Below, piece by piece: positions 5,569-6,649 of a DNA stretch of 6,649 nt (positions are counted from its first letter, which is position 1; each line of letters starts with the position of its first letter). The notes under the pieces were generated by a model. It searched no databases and was not told the DNA's origin. It saw only the letters and a list, made by a program, of their open reading frames with translations. The stretch lies in the NCBI GenBank assembly GCA_946186215.1, contig CAMHMM010000106.1, positions 1 through 6,649 of the forward strand. Reading direction: 5' to 3'. Made by a program: the position numbers and the translations under genes. Source of the stretch: an uncultured Ruminococcus sp. GTDB taxonomy: Bacteria; Bacillota; Clostridia; Oscillospirales; Ruminococcaceae.

Positions 5569-6345
5569 TCAGGTTTTGTTATCCTCAAAGGAAAGCTGGA
5601 CTGCATCACCGTCAAAGAAGGATATCTGTGAGCTGTCGGGAGCAGTAGGCTCAACAGCGGGCTTTTCGGCCGCCGGGGGAGCTGTGTCGAAAAATGCGAG
5701 CTGTGACATTTCGTGTTTGATTATGTCTGCGATCTCAGGCAGAGTAAGCTGCCCACCGTCTGTCTCCTCATATTTTTCCGGCTGTTCGGATACAGACTGA
5801 GCGGTCGGTTTTACAGCAGGGGACTTTCTGCGCTGTTTTTCGGGGGCGTTCATTCGCTCTGCGGTAAACTTGTCTATGGTGTCCATGATCTTTTGGCAGT
5901 CGCTGTCGGAAAGGAAAAACATGATAATATTTCCGCCCAGTGCCGACAGCCTTATGAAATTGAAGGAAGTGTACTTGGAGAATGGTGTTGACAGCAGAGT
6001 TGCGTGCTGTATGGCATCAAGGCGCATGATGCAGTATGTTCTGGAAAAAAGCCCCGAATATGAAACTATCCTGTTGTCATAGATAACATACTTGAACCTT
6101 TTGTACCACATCGGCAGTATCAGGATTATAAACACAAGATAGATAACTGCAAAGAGCATCATCACAGCCATAATGACCTTTTCGGGCAGCGAGCGCACCC
6201 TTGTCATATCCGGCAGATACTGCGGGAATTTGTCTGCAATGTACATTCTCAGGATATTGAGAAGCACTATAATAAGGATAGTAAGCAGAAGCCCTGCAAG
6301 GGAAACGAATTTCTTTCCCTTTTTATCCGAATAATATTTTTGCAA
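5569..6345 (-). CDS. Membrane protein with one bacterial PH domain and a long motif-bearing tail (YdbS-like)
   Basis: A 258-residue protein. The basic N-terminus (YYSDKKGKK) is followed by two membrane helices at about 14-36 and 57-79. A single bPH2 domain follows at about 80-160 (VIYDNRIVSYSGLFSRTY at 87-104, then LDAIQHATLLSTPF at 109-122). This matches the core of Bacillus YdbS, but the roughly 95-residue C-terminal extension is not part of that core. The extension is low-complexity, first basic (EKQRRKS, 169-175), then rich in Pro, Ala and Glu, and holds four similar motifs: QLTLP (199), QLAFFD (215), QISFFD (240) and QLSFED (250). The tail should face the cytoplasm with the PH domain. 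The start is TTG: AGAGGTGA lies nine bases upstream, an in-frame TGA lies just before it, and the next in-frame ATG would remove the first helix. The partner gene follows 15 bases later, and the CYTH gene ends 39 bases before. Confidence 0.88.
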   Translation of the reverse strand: MQKYYSDKKGKKFVSLAGLLLTILIIVLLNILRMYIADKFPQYLPDMTRVRSLPEKVIMAVMMLFAVIYLVFIILILPMWYKRFKYVIYDNRIVSYSGLFSRTYCIMRLDAIQHATLLSTPFSKYTSFNFIRLSALGGNIIMFFLSDSDCQKIMDTIDKFTAERMNAPEKQRRKSPAVKPTAQSVSEQPEKYEETDGGQLTLPEIADIIKHEMSQLAFFDTAPPAAEKPAVEPTAPDSSQISFFDGDAVQLSFEDNKT

Positions 6346-6354
6346 GTTTTCTGC

Positions 6355-6362
6355 TCACCTCT
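6355..6362 (-). promoter_or_regulatory. Shine-Dalgarno site for the TTG start of the YdbS-like gene
   Basis: AGAGGTGA on the minus strand, nine bases before TTG 6345. With the in-frame TGA at 6358-6360, this leaves TTG as the only start giving a complete protein. Confidence 0.75.
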
Positions 6363-6384
6363 TTTCTGCTGTTTGTCAGCAATA

Positions 6385-6649
6385 TCAGATCTCCAGCTTT
6401 TTTGTTTTGGAAAGTGTGGAATTTGAATATTTTGTATCTCCAGTGACTTCCTTTATCACATCTATAAAGGGCGGAAGCTCTATCGGTGTATCCTCACTGG
6501 GTATTTCCAGCTCGATCGTGGCCAGTTTGTCTGAAAAAGGATATATATCCGCCTCAAAGCGCTGATCCTTGTAATTGATTATGAGCCTTGTTTTCTTTAC
6601 CGGCTCATATGCCGGATCGGCTTCTTTGAGGAACTCTTTATATTCGCTG
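6385..6649 (-). CDS. CYTH-domain protein, C-terminal part (N-terminus outside window)
   Basis: The last 87 codons of a gene that enters from the right edge and stops at TGA 6385. The visible part resembles the C-terminal half of a CYTH (triphosphate tunnel metalloenzyme) domain. It shows VKKTRLIINYKDQRFEADIY (residues 17-36 of the fragment), then LATIELEIP (42-50) with paired acidic residues Glu46 and Glu48, and the ending IKEVTGDTKYSNSTLSK (65-81). Family members bind triphosphates and metal inside a beta-barrel. They include inorganic triphosphatases, thiamine triphosphatases and class IV adenylate cyclases, and many bacterial members act on tripolyphosphate. The diagnostic ExExK motif would lie in the missing N-terminal part, so activity cannot be judged. 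A 39-base gap separates it from the YdbS-like gene, which allows a shared transcript. Confidence 0.82.
   Translation of the reverse strand, partial: SEYKEFLKEADPAYEPVKKTRLIINYKDQRFEADIYPFSDKLATIELEIPSEDTPIELPPFIDVIKEVTGDTKYSNSTLSKTKKLEI

Noticed and set aside
6366..6382. Small hairpin (TGCTG-ACAAA-CAGCA on the coding strand) after the CYTH gene
   Set aside because: The stem is only five or six bases and is followed by GAAAAGAGG rather than a U-tract, so it is not a credible terminator. It might slightly affect the nearby ribosome site, but nothing supports that.
1..6649. CRISPR array, tRNA or rRNA genes, insertion sequences, attachment sites
   Set aside because: No spaced direct repeats, no tRNA-like cloverleaf in the short gaps, no transposase or recombinase frame, and no long terminal repeats were seen.

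Overview
The window is a compact stretch of bacterial chromosome, about 96% coding, with every gene on the minus strand, so the genes read from high to low coordinates. It suggests a strictly anaerobic gut or rumen clostridium, most likely Ruminococcus or a close relative. Reasons: G/A-rich Shine-Dalgarno sites with some TTG and GTG starts; a decarboxylase-holB-ricT arrangement recalling the Bacillus subtilis yaaO...holB-yaaT region; very cysteine-rich cytosolic proteins; and a secreted protein resembling the beta-sandwich domains attached to Ruminococcus glycoside hydrolases. The genus is an inference.

Layout in transcription order: (1) the C-terminal part of a CYTH/triphosphate tunnel protein, cut by the right edge; (2) a two-helix membrane protein with one bacterial PH domain, like YdbS, carrying a long disordered acidic tail; (3) a large polytopic protein with three PH-like domains, like YdbT; (4) a PLP-dependent Orn/Lys/Arg decarboxylase-family enzyme; (5) the DNA polymerase III delta-prime clamp-loader subunit; (6) RicT/YaaT (PSP1 family) with all its cluster-binding cysteines; (7) a 53-residue single-pass membrane protein; (8) a secreted protein cut by the left edge.

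Junctions 2-3 (short gap), 3-4 (GTGA overlap), 4-5 (one base between stop and start) and 6-7 (stop inside the next Shine-Dalgarno) point to translational coupling. The largest non-coding gap is 125 bases, between holB and ricT. It holds a weak promoter candidate and a small inverted repeat, so ricT may have its own start of transcription. There is no RNA gene, mobile element, CRISPR array or convincing terminator.

Genes 2 and 3 are expected to form one membrane complex, as YdbS and YdbT are paired elsewhere. holB and ricT are conserved neighbours across Firmicutes, although one serves replication and the other RNA processing and developmental control. The least ordinary feature is the tail of the YdbS-like protein. 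It carries four glutamine-led short motifs (QLTLP, QLAFF, QISFF, QLSFE) that resemble sliding-clamp-binding peptides. I found no clearly new multi-gene system here.
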